DNA from: an uncultured Subdoligranulum sp.
Lineage (GTDB): Bacteria > Bacillota_A > Clostridia > Oscillospirales > Ruminococcaceae
Assembly (NCBI RefSeq): GCF_937890665.1
Contig: NZ_CALADU010000048.1
Span: forward strand, 1 to 7,643
DNA length: 7,643 nt
Direction: 5' to 3'
A program made the position numbers and the translations under genes. Of this stretch, positions 6,465-7,643 are shown one piece after another. Positions within the stretch are counted from its first letter, which is position 1, and the number at the start of each line of letters is the position of its first letter. Below the pieces are notes generated by a model that was given only the letters and a program-made list of their open reading frames with translations, made no database searches and had not been told where the DNA came from.

Positions 6465-7637
6465 ATGGATTTTCATGGATTTTATACTGGTAAAATTTTT
6501 GATGCCTATCAATATCTCGGCGCTCATATAACGGACGCCGGCGTAGTATTCCGCACCTTTGCTCCGGGAGCGCAGAAGGTTTCGCTGATTGGAGAATGCA
6601 GCCAATGGCGGGAATACGATATGAATCGGGTCTATGATGGAAACTTCTGGGAGCGTTATGTGGACAGTGTCAAACCGGGAAGCATGTACAAATACCGGAT
6701 TTATGAAAAAAGCGGTAGCTGCGTTGACCACTGTGATCCGTATGGTTTTGGAATGGAGTTGAGGCCCAATTCCGCATCCATCGTTCGGGATATGAACTCC
6801 TACCAGTTCCATGACTCAGCCTGGATGCTTTCCCGCTCTGACTGCAAAAACAGGCCACTTAATATCTATGAACTCCATTTCGGATCATTCCGAAAGCCAT
6901 CGGAGAGAGCGGATGATTGGTATACTTATGAGGAAATGGCGGATATTTTGATTCCGTATCTCAAGCAAAACGGATATAACTATCTGGAAATTATGCCGCT
7001 GAACGAGCATCCCTGCGATGAATCCTGGGGCTATCAAAGCACGGGCTTTTTCAGCCCGACCTCCCGTTATGGAACAGCAGATCAGCTAAAGGCCTTTGTA
7101 GACGCCTGCCATCAGAATGGCATAGGTGTCATCATGGATTTTGTTCCGGTACATTTTGCGGTAGACGGCTATGCTTTAGCTCAATTTGACGGCACAGCTT
7201 TGTATGAGTACCCCCATGCGGCAGTGGGTGTCAGTGAATGGGGAAGCCTAAACTTCATGCACTCTCGTGGTGAGGTTCGCAGCTTTCTGCAATCTGCCGC
7301 GAATTACTGGCTGGCGGAATTTCATGTAGATGGCCTGCGCATGGACGCAATCAGCCGCATGATTTATTGGCAGGGAGACCCTGGACGGGGTGTCAATCTG
7401 GACGCAGTAAAATTCCTGCAATATATGAATCGGGGGTTGAAGACACTGCATCCAACCGCAATTCTGATAGCGGAGGACTCCACATCCTATCCCAACGTTA
7501 CAAAGTCTGTGTCTGAAAACGGCCTTGGATTTGACTATAAGTGGGACATGGGCTGGATGAACGACACCTTGGATTACTGCCGCACGGCTCCCGCATATCG
7601 CGGCATGAACGTAACCGTCAAATCTCCCTGCGCATAA
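6465..7637 (+). CDS. glgB: 1,4-alpha-glucan branching enzyme, C-terminally truncated or frameshifted
   Basis: Branching enzyme that cuts alpha-1,4 chains of glycogen and rejoins them as alpha-1,6 branches (GH13 family). Residues about 15-105 form the CBM48-like N-terminal domain (FRTFAPGAQKVSLIGE). The GH13 barrel follows from about 130, with YELHFGSFR (135-143), SWGYQSTGFFSPTSRYG (187-203), region I DFVPVH (225-230), region II GLRMDA with nucleophile Asp294 (290-295), and region III IAEDST with acid/base Glu337 (335-340). GLGFDYKWDMGWMND (353-367) is also typical. Only 390 residues are coded, against roughly 600-750 for the family. The region with SHDE, carrying the third catalytic Asp, and the C-terminal beta domain are missing because of the TAA at 7635. 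This product would not be expected to be active. The start (AGGAG at 6454-6458, 6 bases before the ATG) matches clostridial GlgB N-termini. It follows the DegV gene closely and may share its transcript. Confidence 0.9.
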   Translation: MDFHGFYTGKIFDAYQYLGAHITDAGVVFRTFAPGAQKVSLIGECSQWREYDMNRVYDGNFWERYVDSVKPGSMYKYRIYEKSGSCVDHCDPYGFGMELRPNSASIVRDMNSYQFHDSAWMLSRSDCKNRPLNIYELHFGSFRKPSERADDWYTYEEMADILIPYLKQNGYNYLEIMPLNEHPCDESWGYQSTGFFSPTSRYGTADQLKAFVDACHQNGIGVIMDFVPVHFAVDGYALAQFDGTALYEYPHAAVGVSEWGSLNFMHSRGEVRSFLQSAANYWLAEFHVDGLRMDAISRMIYWQGDPGRGVNLDAVKFLQYMNRGLKTLHPTAILIAEDSTSYPNVTKSVSENGLGFDYKWDMGWMNDTLDYCRTAPAYRGMNVTVKSPCA

Positions 7638-7643
7638 AAAGGC

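Noticed and set aside
6428..6493. A 21-codon open frame overlapping the glgB start
   Set aside because: The nearest purine-rich stretch is too far upstream for a normal ribosome binding site, and the glgB start at 6465 has its own good one.

Overview
The window reads as chromosomal sequence from a low-to-mid GC Firmicute, most likely an anaerobic gut clostridium of the Oscillospiraceae/Ruminococcaceae type. That placement is inference. It rests on strong AGGAGG-type ribosome binding sites, a TGS/uridine-kinase fusion protein characteristic of Clostridia, a DegV-family lipid-binding protein, and a GlgB whose N-terminus resembles clostridial branching enzymes. All seven recognisable genes lie on the + strand. 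No transposase, phage gene, CRISPR array, tRNA or rRNA was seen.

Region 1 (1-1176) holds two tandem TetR-family regulators. The first enters from the left edge and lacks most of its DNA-binding domain. The second is complete, starts with GTG, and is followed by a 22-bp perfect inverted repeat that should act as a strong terminator. A non-coding stretch of about 260 bases follows.

Region 2 (1434-3682) holds a polytopic membrane protein of the MprF-flippase/LPG_synthase_TM (UPF0104) type and, 62 bases later, metK (S-adenosylmethionine synthetase). A second hairpin terminator begins inside the last codons of metK. Both genes look intact. They may share a transcript, but their functions are not obviously linked.

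Region 3 (3763-7643) holds a nucleoside kinase with N-terminal TGS and ThrRS-like domains, a DegV-family protein and glgB. Spacing is 141 and 47 bases, with no terminator visible between them, so they may be one operon covering nucleotide salvage, fatty-acid binding and glycogen branching. That linkage is inferred from layout only.

The glgB frame stops at codon 391, shortly before the conserved region that carries the third catalytic residue, and only six bases from the window edge. The gene is therefore truncated, frameshifted, or affected by a sequence error. I found no convincing new biological system. The glgB ending and a small unassigned open frame at 5396-5551 are the main points worth checking.
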